NCBI RefSeq assembly: GCF_023502425.1
Contig: NZ_JAMFMA010000002.1
Span: 992,001 to 1,056,000, forward strand
Source: Flagellimonas spongiicola
GTDB taxonomy: Bacteria; Bacteroidota; Bacteroidia; Flavobacteriales; Flavobacteriaceae
DNA length: 64,000 bases
Direction: 5' to 3'
Shown: positions 26,312 to 35,721 of the stretch, in pieces
Numbering within the stretch: the first letter of the stretch is position 1
Layout: every line of letters begins with the position of its first letter
Position numbers and translations under genes: made by a program
The notes under the pieces: generated by a model
Told to the model about the DNA's origin: nothing
Seen by the model: only the letters and a program-made list of their open reading frames with translations
Databases searched by the model: none

Positions 26312-26986
26312 TTAATCCTGCTTTACTTCATACAAAAGCGGCCCCCCTTTAATACCGATTTTCTTTTTGCCGGTACTCTGTAAAATGTCCATTTGGAACA
26401 TTTTCTTTCGGAAGTTTCGTTTATCCAACTTCACATTCAAAATGTGTTCGTAAAGGTTTTGCAGCTCTGGCAAGGTAAATTGCTTGGGAAGAAGTTCCCC
26501 TACTACCAAGCGATCCCTAAGGTTGCTTCTAACGAATAAATATGCGTCATTCACCAGTTGTTTATGGTCAAAACCCATCAATTCCGGCAGTTCATCTACG
26601 TCAAACCATTGAATGCGTTGAACACCGCTATGCAAGGTCAGTGGGTGGTTTTCAGGTTTTACCAGAGCATAAAAACAAACGGTGATCACCCTTTTTAAAG
26701 GATGTCGGTTTAAGGTGCTGTAGGTTTTAACTTGTTCAAAATGTATATCCTTAAAACCAGTTAATACATGGAGTACTTTGGCGGCACAGTCTTCAACAGT
26801 TTCGTGGGCTTCCATGACACCTCCTGGTACCATCCAGTGATCATGGTAATCACCAACGGTTTTTTCCAATAACAGCACTTTTAGTTTATTGTCCACATAA
26901 CCGAATACGGTTATATCTGCAGTGATAGAGCACTCAAAGGAATCGGGTTTTACCTGTATATGTTGAAGCTTTTCATGTGAGGCCAT
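26312..26986 (-). CDS. Nudix-type sugar-responsive transcription regulator (NrtR/AraR-like)
   Basis: 224 aa. Residues about 15-155 form a Nudix fold, but the box is damaged: in GGVMEAHETVEDCAAKVLHV the REUXEE glutamates of the consensus are replaced (KVLHVLTGF), so hydrolysis is unlikely. Residues about 165-224 form a winged HTH (LPELQNLYEHILNVKLDKRNFRKKMFQMDIL). This is the architecture of Nudix-derived repressors that control sugar catabolism in Bacteroidota (for example the Bacteroides AraR). It is divergent from the uronate operon, with a perfect palindrome at that operon's predicted transcription start. An inducer such as a hexuronate intermediate is inferred. Confidence 0.88.
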   Translation of the reverse strand: MASHEKLQHIQVKPDSFECSITADITVFGYVDNKLKVLLLEKTVGDYHDHWMVPGGVMEAHETVEDCAAKVLHVLTGFKDIHFEQVKTYSTLNRHPLKRVITVCFYALVKPENHPLTLHSGVQRIQWFDVDELPELMGFDHKQLVNDAYLFVRSNLRDRLVVGELLPKQFTLPELQNLYEHILNVKLDKRNFRKKMFQMDILQSTGKKKIGIKGGPLLYEVKQD

Positions 26987-27008
26987 AGTAGGATACTAAA
27001 GTAGAATT

Positions 27009-27059
27009 TTTGAACTACAAAAAAAATCCATATATTTATCTGTGTAAAAAGTACACAGA
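27009..27059 (+). promoter_or_regulatory. Promoter and palindromic operator of the uronate operon
   Basis: TTTG (27009-27012), 18 bp, TATATTTA (27031-27038, 7 of 8 to TAnnTTTG). Directly downstream, at 27039-27059, arms TCTGTGTA and TACACAGA form a perfect 8-bp inverted repeat with a 5-bp spacer, covering the expected transcription start. This placement suits a repressor, most likely the divergent Nudix-type regulator. Confidence 0.78.
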
Positions 27060-27073
27060 ATAAAACTAATCAC

Positions 27074-27925
27074 ATGCAGTTCCCAGACCATAAGGATTTA
27101 ACGGATAAAGTAGTTGTTGTAACTGGTGGTGGTGGAGTGCTTTGCAGTACGCTAGCAATGTTTTTGAGTCAGCAACAAGCGAAAGTGGCAATTTTGGATG
27201 TCAATTTAAAGGCTGCTGAACAAGTTGCTGCTGATATTACAAATCAAGGAGGAACTGCAATTGGAATTGAAGCCAATGTGCTCGAAAAGGAAAGTTTGTT
27301 GCAAGCGCGTAGAACCCTTCATGAGAAATTAGGGATCTGCGACATCTTAATCAATGGGGCTGGCGGAAACCATCCAAAGGGAACAACATCTAAAACGCAT
27401 TTTTTTGCTGAAGATAAAGATGCCCAAAGTGATTTGATGACATTTTTCAATTTGGATCCAGAAGGGATTCAATTTGTTTTCAACTTGAATTTTATAGGTA
27501 CGCTGTTACCAACACAGGTTTTCGCTGAGGATATGGTTGGTAAGGAAGGCTGTTCCATTTTGAATATTTCTTCCATGAATGCCTATAGACCTCTTACGAA
27601 GATTCCCGCCTATAGTGGCGCCAAAGCTGCGGTCAGCAATTTTACCCAATGGCTTGCTGTTCATTTTGCACCAGTAGGGATTCGGGTCAACGCATTGGCA
27701 CCTGGTTTTTTCTTGACAGAACAGAATAGAGCCTTGCTCACTGAATCGGATGGTAGCCTTACGTCCAGAGGAGAAACCATTTTGGAGCATACCCCCATGA
27801 ATCGTTTTGGTGAACCTGAGGATTTAGTGGGAACAACCTTGTGGTTGACAAGTGATCAGTCCAAGTTTGTTACTGGTATTACCGTTCCAATTGATGGCGG
27901 ATTTAGTGCATTCAGTGGTGTATAA
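27074..27925 (+). CDS. SDR oxidoreductase, probable D-mannonate oxidoreductase
   Basis: 283 aa. Rossmann motif VVVTGGGGVLCSTLA at the N-terminus, NAG-equivalent INGAGGNHP near residue 95, and the catalytic set Ser (NISSMNAYRP), Tyr and Lys (AYSGAKAA) about 170-192. It is a classical-length short-chain dehydrogenase. Directly upstream of uxuA and uxaC, it most likely reduces fructuronate to mannonate (the UxuB step, done by an SDR in many Bacteroidota rather than the long-chain UxuB). The specific substrate rests on context. First gene of the operon, 12 bp before uxuA. Confidence 0.87.
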   Translation: MQFPDHKDLTDKVVVVTGGGGVLCSTLAMFLSQQQAKVAILDVNLKAAEQVAADITNQGGTAIGIEANVLEKESLLQARRTLHEKLGICDILINGAGGNHPKGTTSKTHFFAEDKDAQSDLMTFFNLDPEGIQFVFNLNFIGTLLPTQVFAEDMVGKEGCSILNISSMNAYRPLTKIPAYSGAKAAVSNFTQWLAVHFAPVGIRVNALAPGFFLTEQNRALLTESDGSLTSRGETILEHTPMNRFGEPEDLVGTTLWLTSDQSKFVTGITVPIDGGFSAFSGV

Positions 27926-27937
27926 TGAGACAATAAA

Positions 27938-29125
27938 ATGGGATTAGAACAAACATGGCGATGGTACGGCCCCAATGACCCGGTTACATTGGCAGATATA
28001 GCAATGGCGGGTGCCACCGGTATTGTATCAGCATTGCACCATATCCCAAATGGGGAAATTTGGACCATTGATGAAATCCTAAAACGAAAGAAAGAAATTG
28101 AAACTGGCGGTCTTACTTGGTCCGTTGTGGAAAGTATTCCGGTGCATGAAGACATAAAAAAACGCACTGGAAATTTTGAAAGTTACATCACAAACTATCA
28201 GGAAAGTATACGAAATCTAGGCAAATGTGGAATTGATACGGTATGTTACAATTTTATGCCGGTTCTGGACTGGACACGCACAGATTTGGAATATGAGATG
28301 CCCGATGGTTCCAAGGCATTACGGTTTGATGCGGTAGAATTGGCAGCATTTGAATTGTTCATTTTAAAAAGGCCTGGAGCAGAATATGCCTATTCTGAAA
28401 ATCAAAAGCAAAATGCAAAACAAGCTTTTGATGCAATGAGCGAAGACCAAAAATCCAAATTGATTCGAAATATTATTGCGGGACTTCCAGGAGCTGAAGA
28501 GGGTTATACCCTTGAACAATTCCAAGAGGTATTGGATACATATAAAGGAATTGGAGATAGGGAGCTACGGGAAAATCTTTATGCTTTTGTCAAGGCAATA
28601 GCATCTGTGGCCAAAGAAGCAGGGGTTTCCTTGGCTATTCACCCAGATGACCCGCCCTTTCCAATCTTTGGTTTGCCTCGTGTATTGAGTACGGAGGCGG
28701 ATGCAAAAATGTTATTGGAGGCATTTAATAGTCCCGCCAATGGACTTTGCTTCTGTACAGGATCTTTTGGCGTTCGCGAGGATAACGATTTACCAGGTAT
28801 GATCGAACGTTTAGGTCATCGAATCAATTTTATTCATTTAAGAAGTACTACTAGGGATTCAGCGGGCAATTTTTATGAAGCAGATCATTTAACTGGAGAT
28901 GTACCCATGTTTGAGGTGATGAAATCACTACTAGCAGAGCGTAAAAAACGAATTGACGAAGGACGTACGGACAACCGAATGCCAATGCGACCTGATCATG
29001 GGCATCAAATGTTGGATGATCTATCAAAAAAAACCAATCCCGGGTACTCCGCTATCGGTAGGCTACGTGGATTGGCAGAATTAAGGGGATTAATGATGGG
29101 GATTCAAAAAGCAATGGGATTATGA
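27938..29125 (+). CDS. uxuA: Mannonate dehydratase
   Basis: 395 aa, normal length. UxuA signatures include the N-terminal [80 protein letters not shown], and [12 protein letters not shown] near the end (metal and substrate ligands). It converts D-mannonate to 2-keto-3-deoxygluconate. The last 4 bp overlap uxaC, so translation is coupled. KDG kinase and aldolase genes are not in the window. Confidence 0.97.
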   Translation: MGLEQTWRWYGPNDPVTLADIAMAGATGIVSALHHIPNGEIWTIDEILKRKKEIETGGLTWSVVESIPVHEDIKKRTGNFESYITNYQESIRNLGKCGIDTVCYNFMPVLDWTRTDLEYEMPDGSKALRFDAVELAAFELFILKRPGAEYAYSENQKQNAKQAFDAMSEDQKSKLIRNIIAGLPGAEEGYTLEQFQEVLDTYKGIGDRELRENLYAFVKAIASVAKEAGVSLAIHPDDPPFPIFGLPRVLSTEADAKMLLEAFNSPANGLCFCTGSFGVREDNDLPGMIERLGHRINFIHLRSTTRDSAGNFYEADHLTGDVPMFEVMKSLLAERKKRIDEGRTDNRMPMRPDHGHQMLDDLSKKTNPGYSAIGRLRGLAELRGLMMGIQKAMGL

Positions 29126-30570
29126 GTTTTATTTCGGATAACTTTTTGTTGGAAACCTCCTATTCACATGAACTCTATCATGGGTATGCTAAACATATGC
29201 CCATTATCGATTATCATAATCACTTAGCTCCAAGTCACATAAACAACAATCATCGTTTCGAGAATATCACAGAAGTTTGGCTTTCAGAAGACCATTACAA
29301 ATGGCGTGCTATGCGAACCTTTGGTATTGATGAACGATACATTACTGGTTCGGCATCAGACAAGGATAAATTCCGTAACTGGGCCAAAACAGTTCCATAT
29401 ACACTTCGAAATCCACTGTACCATTGGACGCATTTGGAATTGCAACGGTATTTTGATATTCCTGACTTGTTGATCGCATCTAATGCGGATTCCATTTATG
29501 AGGAGACCACCGCAATGCTTCAACAAGATAGTCATAGCACATTGGGATTGCTTCAACAGCGCCATGTCCAAGTAGTATGTACCACAGATGATCCTTTGGA
29601 TTCATTACATGAACATATAGAGGCCAAACAAAAGCAACTCGGTATTGTATTGCTCCCGGCTTTCCGACCCGATAAAGCAATGGCTGTGGAAAATGGACAG
29701 TCCTTTTTGGAGTATTTGGAGCGATTAAGTGAACTGACGCATTCCATTAAATCGTTTCAGGATTATATAGATGCCCTACGCAAGCGAATTGTATTTTTTA
29801 ATACGGTTGGCTGTAGATTGTCCGATCACGGATTGGATCAGCTTTACTTTTTTAACCAAGATGCTTTTGATGTTGAGCAAGTATTTAAAAAAGCTTTGGG
29901 TGCTGAGCAGCTAGCGATTGAAGAAATCCAATTTTTCAAGTTTTGCACCCTTTTGGAATTGTGCAAGGAGTACCATAAACATGGATGGGTTCAACAATTT
30001 CATCTAGGGGCATTGCGAAATAACAACAAACGTATGCTGGATCATATAGGTCCAGATGCAGGATTCGATTCTATTGGGGAATTTACCCAGGCACGAACCT
30101 TATCTGGCTTTTTGGGGAAACTGGACCAAAGTGAACAATTGGCAAAGACGATTTTGTACAATCTCAATCCGTCCCAGAATGAAGTTTTTGCTACCATGGC
30201 AGGCAATTTTAATGATGGAACGGTAAAAGGAAAGGTGCAATTTGGGGCAGCATGGTGGTATCTAGACCAATTGGATGGCATGGAAAGGCAGATCAACACA
30301 CTTTCCAATATGGGATTATTGAGCTGTTTTGTAGGCATGCTAACAGACTCCCGTAGTTTTTTGTCCTTCCCACGCCATGAATATTTCAGGAGATTACTGT
30401 GCAATATGTTTGGCAATGATATTAAAAAAGGCCTGATACCAAATGATATAGGGTTTGTGGGTAAAATGATCCAAGATATCTGCTACAACAACGCTAAAGA
30501 TTATTTCGATTTATCGGAACAAATAGAAGGTTTAAAAAAACAAGAGAATCTAAAGTACAACCAAAATTAA
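29122..30570 (+). CDS. uxaC: Glucuronate isomerase
   Basis: 482 aa. The amidohydrolase-type metal motif [11 protein letters not shown] is near residue 28, replacing the usual DxHxH. Other family marks are [35 protein letters not shown], and [22 protein letters not shown]. It interconverts glucuronate and fructuronate (or galacturonate and tagaturonate), feeding the SDR and UxuA. It overlaps uxuA by 4 bp and precedes the DUF1080 gene by 7 bp, so all are one transcript. Confidence 0.96.
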   Translation: MSFISDNFLLETSYSHELYHGYAKHMPIIDYHNHLAPSHINNNHRFENITEVWLSEDHYKWRAMRTFGIDERYITGSASDKDKFRNWAKTVPYTLRNPLYHWTHLELQRYFDIPDLLIASNADSIYEETTAMLQQDSHSTLGLLQQRHVQVVCTTDDPLDSLHEHIEAKQKQLGIVLLPAFRPDKAMAVENGQSFLEYLERLSELTHSIKSFQDYIDALRKRIVFFNTVGCRLSDHGLDQLYFFNQDAFDVEQVFKKALGAEQLAIEEIQFFKFCTLLELCKEYHKHGWVQQFHLGALRNNNKRMLDHIGPDAGFDSIGEFTQARTLSGFLGKLDQSEQLAKTILYNLNPSQNEVFATMAGNFNDGTVKGKVQFGAAWWYLDQLDGMERQINTLSNMGLLSCFVGMLTDSRSFLSFPRHEYFRRLLCNMFGNDIKKGLIPNDIGFVGKMIQDICYNNAKDYFDLSEQIEGLKKQENLKYNQN

Positions 30571-30577
30571 ATCAACA

Positions 30578-31960
30578 ATGGCAAAGTTAAAATGCAACAT
30601 CTTATTGGGAACATTACTTATGGGACTAATTTTCGTGGGATGTTCAGAAAAGGAAAAGGATACTACACCTTGGGTGTATCTATTTGATGGCGAAACGCTA
30701 AAAGGATGGCATCAAAAAGGCGGTAACGCAACGTACGAAGTGCGTGACGGGGCAATTGTTGGTAAAACGGTGTATGACACGCCAAACTCTTTTCTAACAA
30801 CGGATAGTCTTTACACCGATTTTATTTTGGAACTGGAGTATTTGGTGGACCCTTCAATGAACTCCGGAATACAGATTAGAAGTAATAGTTACCCTTACTA
30901 TATGAATGGCGCCGTTCACGGATATCAAGTGGAAATTGACCCTTCAGAACGTGCATGGAGCGCTGGGATTTACGATGAAAGCCGAAGAGGTTGGCTTAAT
31001 CCGCTGGTAGATAATCCAACAGCAGGTGCTGCCTTCAAACAAAACGATTGGAACCATTACAGAATTGAAGCTATTGGCGATACCTTAAAAACTTGGATTA
31101 ATGGTGTGCCGGCAGCTTATTTGATTGACGACAAAACAGCAAAGGGATTTATAGCGCTGCAAGTGCATGGTATTAGCAAGGAACAAAAGGAAGGAACAGA
31201 AGTGATTTGGAAAAACGTGAGAATACTTACGGAAGACTTATCTACCTATACCAAAAAAATGGAATTGGAGCCCATTAGCACAAAAAACCAATTAACCTAT
31301 CAAGAAGGTAGAAGCGGTTGGCAAATGCTGTGGGACGGTGAAACGACAAAAGGTTGGCGAGGAGCAAGATTGGATGATTTTCCAGAACAGGGCTGGCAAA
31401 TGGAAGACGGTGTGTTAACGGTACTGTCGTCAGGGGGTGCAGAATCAGCGGCAGGTGGTGACATAGTTACCACTGAACTTTATGGTGATTTTGAACTTAA
31501 AGTGGATTTTAAAATCAGCGAAGGAGCCAATAGTGGTATTAAATATTATGTAAATACCGATTTGAACAAAGGACCTGGATCATCCATTGGATTGGAATAT
31601 CAAATTTTGGATGACAAAAGGCATCCAGATGCCAAATTAGGGAATCATGAGGGGAGTCGTACGTTAGCGTCCCTATATGATTTGATTCAAGCCGATTTGG
31701 ATAAACCAGTAAATACAATTGGTGAATGGAATACGGCACATATCATTTCCAAGAACAATCATGTTGAACATCGATTGAATGGGGTGAAAGTGTTGGAATA
31801 TGAGCGTAAAAGTGATGCATATCGCAAACTCGTAAGTGAAAGTAAATATTTAAAGTGGCCAGATTTCGGTGAAGCAGATGCGGGTCATATACTGCTCCAA
31901 GATCATGGCGATTTAGTGAGCTTCAAGAATATCAAAATCAAACCAATAATAGAAGATTAA
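30578..31960 (+). CDS. Lipoprotein with two DUF1080 (3-keto-glycoside hydrolase-like) domains
   Basis: 460 aa. Lipobox IFVGC gives a lipoprotein. Two concanavalin-like DUF1080 domains occupy about 30-215 and 245-455, each opening with the FDGETLKGWHQKGG / WDGETTKGWRGAR signature and each containing an NSGIxxR/Y motif (MNSGIQIRSN; ANSGIKYYVN). DUF1080 proteins in Bacteroidota include enzymes acting on 3-keto-glycosides produced by Gfo/Idh dehydrogenases, two of which are encoded immediately downstream. The tandem double-domain form and its presence in a uronate operon are notable. Catalytic activity is inferred from context. Confidence 0.87.
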   Translation: MAKLKCNILLGTLLMGLIFVGCSEKEKDTTPWVYLFDGETLKGWHQKGGNATYEVRDGAIVGKTVYDTPNSFLTTDSLYTDFILELEYLVDPSMNSGIQIRSNSYPYYMNGAVHGYQVEIDPSERAWSAGIYDESRRGWLNPLVDNPTAGAAFKQNDWNHYRIEAIGDTLKTWINGVPAAYLIDDKTAKGFIALQVHGISKEQKEGTEVIWKNVRILTEDLSTYTKKMELEPISTKNQLTYQEGRSGWQMLWDGETTKGWRGARLDDFPEQGWQMEDGVLTVLSSGGAESAAGGDIVTTELYGDFELKVDFKISEGANSGIKYYVNTDLNKGPGSSIGLEYQILDDKRHPDAKLGNHEGSRTLASLYDLIQADLDKPVNTIGEWNTAHIISKNNHVEHRLNGVKVLEYERKSDAYRKLVSESKYLKWPDFGEADAGHILLQDHGDLVSFKNIKIKPIIED

Positions 31961-31963
31961 GTC

Positions 31964-33292
31964 ATGGGAACAAGAAGGGATTTTATTAAAAAAACAACTG
32001 CAGGAACAGCTGCAATGACCATGGGGAGCGTTGTCTTTCCAAAGATGGGTTATAGGAACATTCTCGGTTCAAATGAAACTATAAATTGTGCTGTTATTGG
32101 GGTGCGAAGCAGGGCAAAGGCACATATTATTGCCATCAATGCTTTTGCCAATGCCAAGATATTGTACAATTGTGATGTAGATGACTTGATTATTGAAGAA
32201 CACAATACATGGTGCCAAAACAATATCGGTTATGTCCCAAAGGTTGAGAAGGATTTTCGAAAGATACTTGAGGACAAAGATGTTGATGCCGTTTTTATTG
32301 CGACACCTGAACATTGGCATGCACCGATGTCCATTATGGCCATGGAAGCAGGAAAACATGTGTATGTAGAAAAGCCATGTAGTCATAATGCACATGAAAA
32401 TACATTGCTCGTTGAAGCACAAAAGAAATATAACAAGAAGGTCCAAATGGGGAATCAACAGCGATCTGCGAGTACCTCCCAAATGGCCATCAAGGAGATT
32501 CGAGAAGGAATTATCGGGGATGTTTACAAAGGTGAAGCCTTTTATTCAAACAATAGGGGCTCCATTGGTAAAGGCAATAGTATTGAGGTGCCAAAAACCT
32601 TGGACTGGGATTTATGGCAAGGTCCAGCGCCCCGTGTAAATTACAAAGACAATATACACCCATATAACTGGCACTGGTTCCGAAACTGGGGTACAGGTGA
32701 AATCCATAACAATGGAACCCATGAAATCGATATCTGTAGATGGGCATTGGGTGTAGATTTACCAGAAACAGTAACCTCATTTGGAGGTAAATATACCTAC
32801 GATGATGATTGGGAATTTGTGGATAATCAGGAAGTGACTTATGCATTTGAAGGCGATAAATTCATCACTTGGACTGGCCACAGTAGAGGAATTATGAAAC
32901 CTTCAAGACCAGGAAGAGGTGTTACTATTTATGGTAGTAAAGGAAGTATTGAGTTAAGTCGTAATTTTTACAAGCTTTACGATTTAGGCGGAAATCCTAT
33001 CAAATTTGAATTTGAACAATCCCAAAGTGCAACTACCAACACCCAGGGTATTGGTGGTTTGGATGTATACCATGTGGGTAATTTCTTTGATGCCATTAGG
33101 GAAGATAAAGCAATGAATGCACCAATAGCAGATGCAAGCATATCAACAATGCTTTGTCATTTGGGTAATATGGCTCAAGATGCAGGAGAAACCCTAAAAA
33201 TAGACACGGCAACAGGAAAAGTTCTAAATAACGCCAAGGCCATGGAAAATTGGGGTAGGGAATATGCCAATGGTTGGGAGCCTAAAATATAG
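31964..33292 (+). CDS. Gfo/Idh/MocA oxidoreductase with Tat signal
   Basis: 442 aa. The N-terminus MGTRRDFIKKTTAGTAAM is a twin-arginine signal, so the folded, cofactor-loaded enzyme is exported. The Rossmann part has AVIGVRSRAKAH; the family motif is EKPCSHNAHE with the catalytic-type Lys. The C-terminal Gfo/Idh domain includes GTGEIHNNGTHEIDICRWALG. Likely role: periplasmic 3-dehydrogenase of a glycoside or sugar with tightly bound NAD. It sits 3 bp after the DUF1080 gene and 13 bp before a second Gfo/Idh. Confidence 0.9.
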   Translation: MGTRRDFIKKTTAGTAAMTMGSVVFPKMGYRNILGSNETINCAVIGVRSRAKAHIIAINAFANAKILYNCDVDDLIIEEHNTWCQNNIGYVPKVEKDFRKILEDKDVDAVFIATPEHWHAPMSIMAMEAGKHVYVEKPCSHNAHENTLLVEAQKKYNKKVQMGNQQRSASTSQMAIKEIREGIIGDVYKGEAFYSNNRGSIGKGNSIEVPKTLDWDLWQGPAPRVNYKDNIHPYNWHWFRNWGTGEIHNNGTHEIDICRWALGVDLPETVTSFGGKYTYDDDWEFVDNQEVTYAFEGDKFITWTGHSRGIMKPSRPGRGVTIYGSKGSIELSRNFYKLYDLGGNPIKFEFEQSQSATTNTQGIGGLDVYHVGNFFDAIREDKAMNAPIADASISTMLCHLGNMAQDAGETLKIDTATGKVLNNAKAMENWGREYANGWEPKI

Positions 33293-33305
33293 AATGATAG
33301 ACTAA

Positions 33306-34484
33306 ATGAAGCGAAGAGAATTTGTAGCAAAAAGTGGAATTGCCGCTGCGGCATTGTCCGCATCAGGCCCTATGTGGGGTATGAATACGGTTTTTGATAA
33401 GAACAGCGATGTCAGGATTGGCATAGTGGGGACCGGAGATCGTGGAGGAGGTTTGGCGCCAATCATCAATGAAATTCCAGGCATGTCTGTTACCGCCTGC
33501 TGCGACATATTGCCATTCCGTTTGGAAAGTGGTCTACAAAAAGCAGGGGGCAAAGCCAAAGGTTATTCAGATTATAGAAGTCTACTGGACGATAAAAATG
33601 TTGATGCAATATTAGTCACGGTTCCTTTTAGCGAACATGCAAAAGTTGCCACAGATGCCTTGGATGCCACCAAGCATGTTTATTGTGAGAAAACCTTGGC
33701 CAAAGGATATCAAGGCATTCAGGAATTGGTAGCTAAAGTCAAAACTTCCAAAAACATATTCCAAACCGGTCATCAATATCACAGTTCACGATTGTATACC
33801 CATGTGGTAGAGTTGATCAATCAGGGGAAAATCGGAAAGATAGTGGCCTTTGATTGTCAATGGAATCGAAATGGAAATTGGAGACGTCCCGTACCAGACC
33901 CAAAATGGGAACGTATGATCAATTGGAGAATGTATCGTGAATACTCAGGAGGTTTAGTTGCGGAGTTATGTTCGCACCAGTTGGATTTTGTGAATTGGGT
34001 CCTAAAAGCAACACCACAAAAAGTGGTAGGTATTGGCGGAATCGATTATTGGAAAGATGGTCGCGAAACCTTCGATAATGTCCAACTGATCTACAGCTAT
34101 GAAAATGGGGTGAAGGCTACATTTACCTGCCTTACAGGAAATGCCATGGACGATTATAAAATCAAGGTCATGGGTGATAAAGGAACCATTATTTTAGATT
34201 ATGTCAATGCTTGGTTTTACCCAGAAGGAGCTGAAGAAAAAGAACTTGGTGAAGTAGATGGTGTTTCAGGAGCTACGGTAAACTGGGTAAAAGGAAAGGG
34301 GATTCCGCTAGAAGTGGAACATTTGGATCCTAGCAAACAGGCCTTAATGGACTTTAGAGATAGCATCAGGAACAATACCAAACCCACTTCAGATATTACA
34401 ACTGGAGCCAATGCAGCCGTTTGTGTACAAATGGGTCTTGATGCCATGATTGATGAACGAATAGTGGAATGGGATTTTAATTGA
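33306..34484 (+). CDS. Gfo/Idh/MocA oxidoreductase with Tat signal
   Basis: 392 aa. The Tat-type start MKRREFVAKSGIAAAAL is followed by the NAD-binding motif IGIVGTGDRGGG, then EKTLAKGYQGI (the EKP-like motif with Thr instead of Pro) and GLVAELCSHQLDFVNWVL in the C-terminal domain. It is a diverged relative of the preceding gene. Two Gfo/Idh proteins beside DUF1080 and a Nudix-type regulator resemble the Bacteroides 3-keto-glycoside locus, where paired dehydrogenases oxidise glycosides at C3. Confidence 0.9.
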   Translation: MKRREFVAKSGIAAAALSASGPMWGMNTVFDKNSDVRIGIVGTGDRGGGLAPIINEIPGMSVTACCDILPFRLESGLQKAGGKAKGYSDYRSLLDDKNVDAILVTVPFSEHAKVATDALDATKHVYCEKTLAKGYQGIQELVAKVKTSKNIFQTGHQYHSSRLYTHVVELINQGKIGKIVAFDCQWNRNGNWRRPVPDPKWERMINWRMYREYSGGLVAELCSHQLDFVNWVLKATPQKVVGIGGIDYWKDGRETFDNVQLIYSYENGVKATFTCLTGNAMDDYKIKVMGDKGTIILDYVNAWFYPEGAEEKELGEVDGVSGATVNWVKGKGIPLEVEHLDPSKQALMDFRDSIRNNTKPTSDITTGANAAVCVQMGLDAMIDERIVEWDFN

Positions 34485-34497
34485 AAACTAGATAATC

Positions 34498-35586
34498 ATG
34501 CCAAAATTCAGTAAAACAATTGCACTGCTGTTTTGCTTTTTTGCCGTTGTTGCCAATGCGCAACAACCAAATAAGACCAAAGTAGTACTCATTACCCTTG
34601 ATGGCCTAAGGTGGCAAGAAATGTTCTCTGGTGCTGACCCTGCTTTGATTTCAAACAAAGATTATGTTCATGACACATTGCTGTTAAAACAGCTTTTTTG
34701 GAACAATGACCCAAATGTTAGGCGTAAGTTGCTCATGCCCTTTTTATGGGGTACTGTTGTTAATATGGGCCAAATTCATGGGAACCGAAACTTAGGGAGT
34801 AAAATGAATCTGACCAATTCCATGTGGTTTTCTTACCCTGGTTACAATGAGATTTTGACAGGACAAGCAGATGATAAGAGAATAGTCAGTAATGATAAAA
34901 TCAATAACCCAAACACCACGATACTTGAATCCTATAACAACTTTGTTGAAGGAAATGGTAAGGTCGCGGCTTTCGGAAGTTGGGATGTTTTTCCCTATAT
35001 CGTAAATGAAGAAAGGTCAAAAGTTCCAGTTAACGCAGGATTCGAGATGGCCAAGGAAAGGCCAAATGATCGCGAGCTTTTTCTGAATGTATTACAGAAA
35101 CAGATTCCGAGTCCTTGGAGTTCTGTCAGATTGGATGCATTCACGCATCATTACGCATTGGAATACATGAAAAAAAATCACCCAAACCTTGTTTATATAG
35201 CTTATGGTGAAACTGATGATTTTGCTCATGAAGGGGATTATCAGGCCTATCTGAAGTCAACAAATACAACTGATAATTTCATTAAAGAGCTATGGGAGTT
35301 TACACAGACTGATGATTACTATAAAAATGAAACTGTTTTTATTATCACTACAGATCATGGAAGAGGAACTGAACCAATAAGGTCATGGAGAGATCACGGA
35401 TCCCAAGTTGAAGGCGCAGATCAAGTTTGGTTAGTGGTCTTTGGAAAGAATATTTTACCAAAGGGGGAAATAGCATCGGAAAAACAACTTTTTACAAACC
35501 AAATCGCTCCAACAATAGCCAAGTGGATGGATTTTAAACTTGATGCTAAAAATGAAACGGGATCAACTTTGGAATTGGACGATTAA
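34498..35586 (+). CDS. Secreted alkaline-phosphatase-superfamily hydrolase
   Basis: 362 aa with a signal peptide (cleavage near ANAQ). Superfamily metal ligands: VVLITLDGLRWQE (first Asp), SYPGYNEILTG (nucleophile region), YGETDDFAHEGDY (Asp/His), and TTDHGRG (Asp-His). It fits the type I phosphodiesterase / metalloenzyme group (phosphatase, phosphonate hydrolase or sulfatase-like). It is the last gene of the uronate operon; possibly it removes a phosphate or sulfate group from a sugar, which is inference. A strong terminator follows 44 bp later. Confidence 0.85.
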   Translation: MPKFSKTIALLFCFFAVVANAQQPNKTKVVLITLDGLRWQEMFSGADPALISNKDYVHDTLLLKQLFWNNDPNVRRKLLMPFLWGTVVNMGQIHGNRNLGSKMNLTNSMWFSYPGYNEILTGQADDKRIVSNDKINNPNTTILESYNNFVEGNGKVAAFGSWDVFPYIVNEERSKVPVNAGFEMAKERPNDRELFLNVLQKQIPSPWSSVRLDAFTHHYALEYMKKNHPNLVYIAYGETDDFAHEGDYQAYLKSTNTTDNFIKELWEFTQTDDYYKNETVFIITTDHGRGTEPIRSWRDHGSQVEGADQVWLVVFGKNILPKGEIASEKQLFTNQIAPTIAKWMDFKLDAKNETGSTLELDD

Positions 35587-35630
35587 AATATTCGATTTGA
35601 AGTCAAATTAGTTTGAGTTAGTTTGTTAGG

Positions 35631-35656
35631 ACCCCGCATAGTTTTGCGGGGTTTTT
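35631..35656 (+). terminator. Rho-independent terminator of the uronate operon
   Basis: ACCCCGCA pairs with TGCGGGGT (8 bp, GC-rich) around a 6-nt loop, followed by TTTT. It ends the seven-gene operon and isolates the sulfur locus. Confidence 0.92.
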
Positions 35657-35721
35657 CATTAAATTGGACATAATATTCCATTGGAATTGATATACATTAT
35701 GTTACACCTTAAACTAGGGTA

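Noticed and set aside
35691..35706. GTTACA half-site just before the C-x5-CC Crp/Fnr gene, possible autoregulation
   Set aside because: The left half (TATACA) does not match TGTAAC and the -7 spacing would fall inside the gene.
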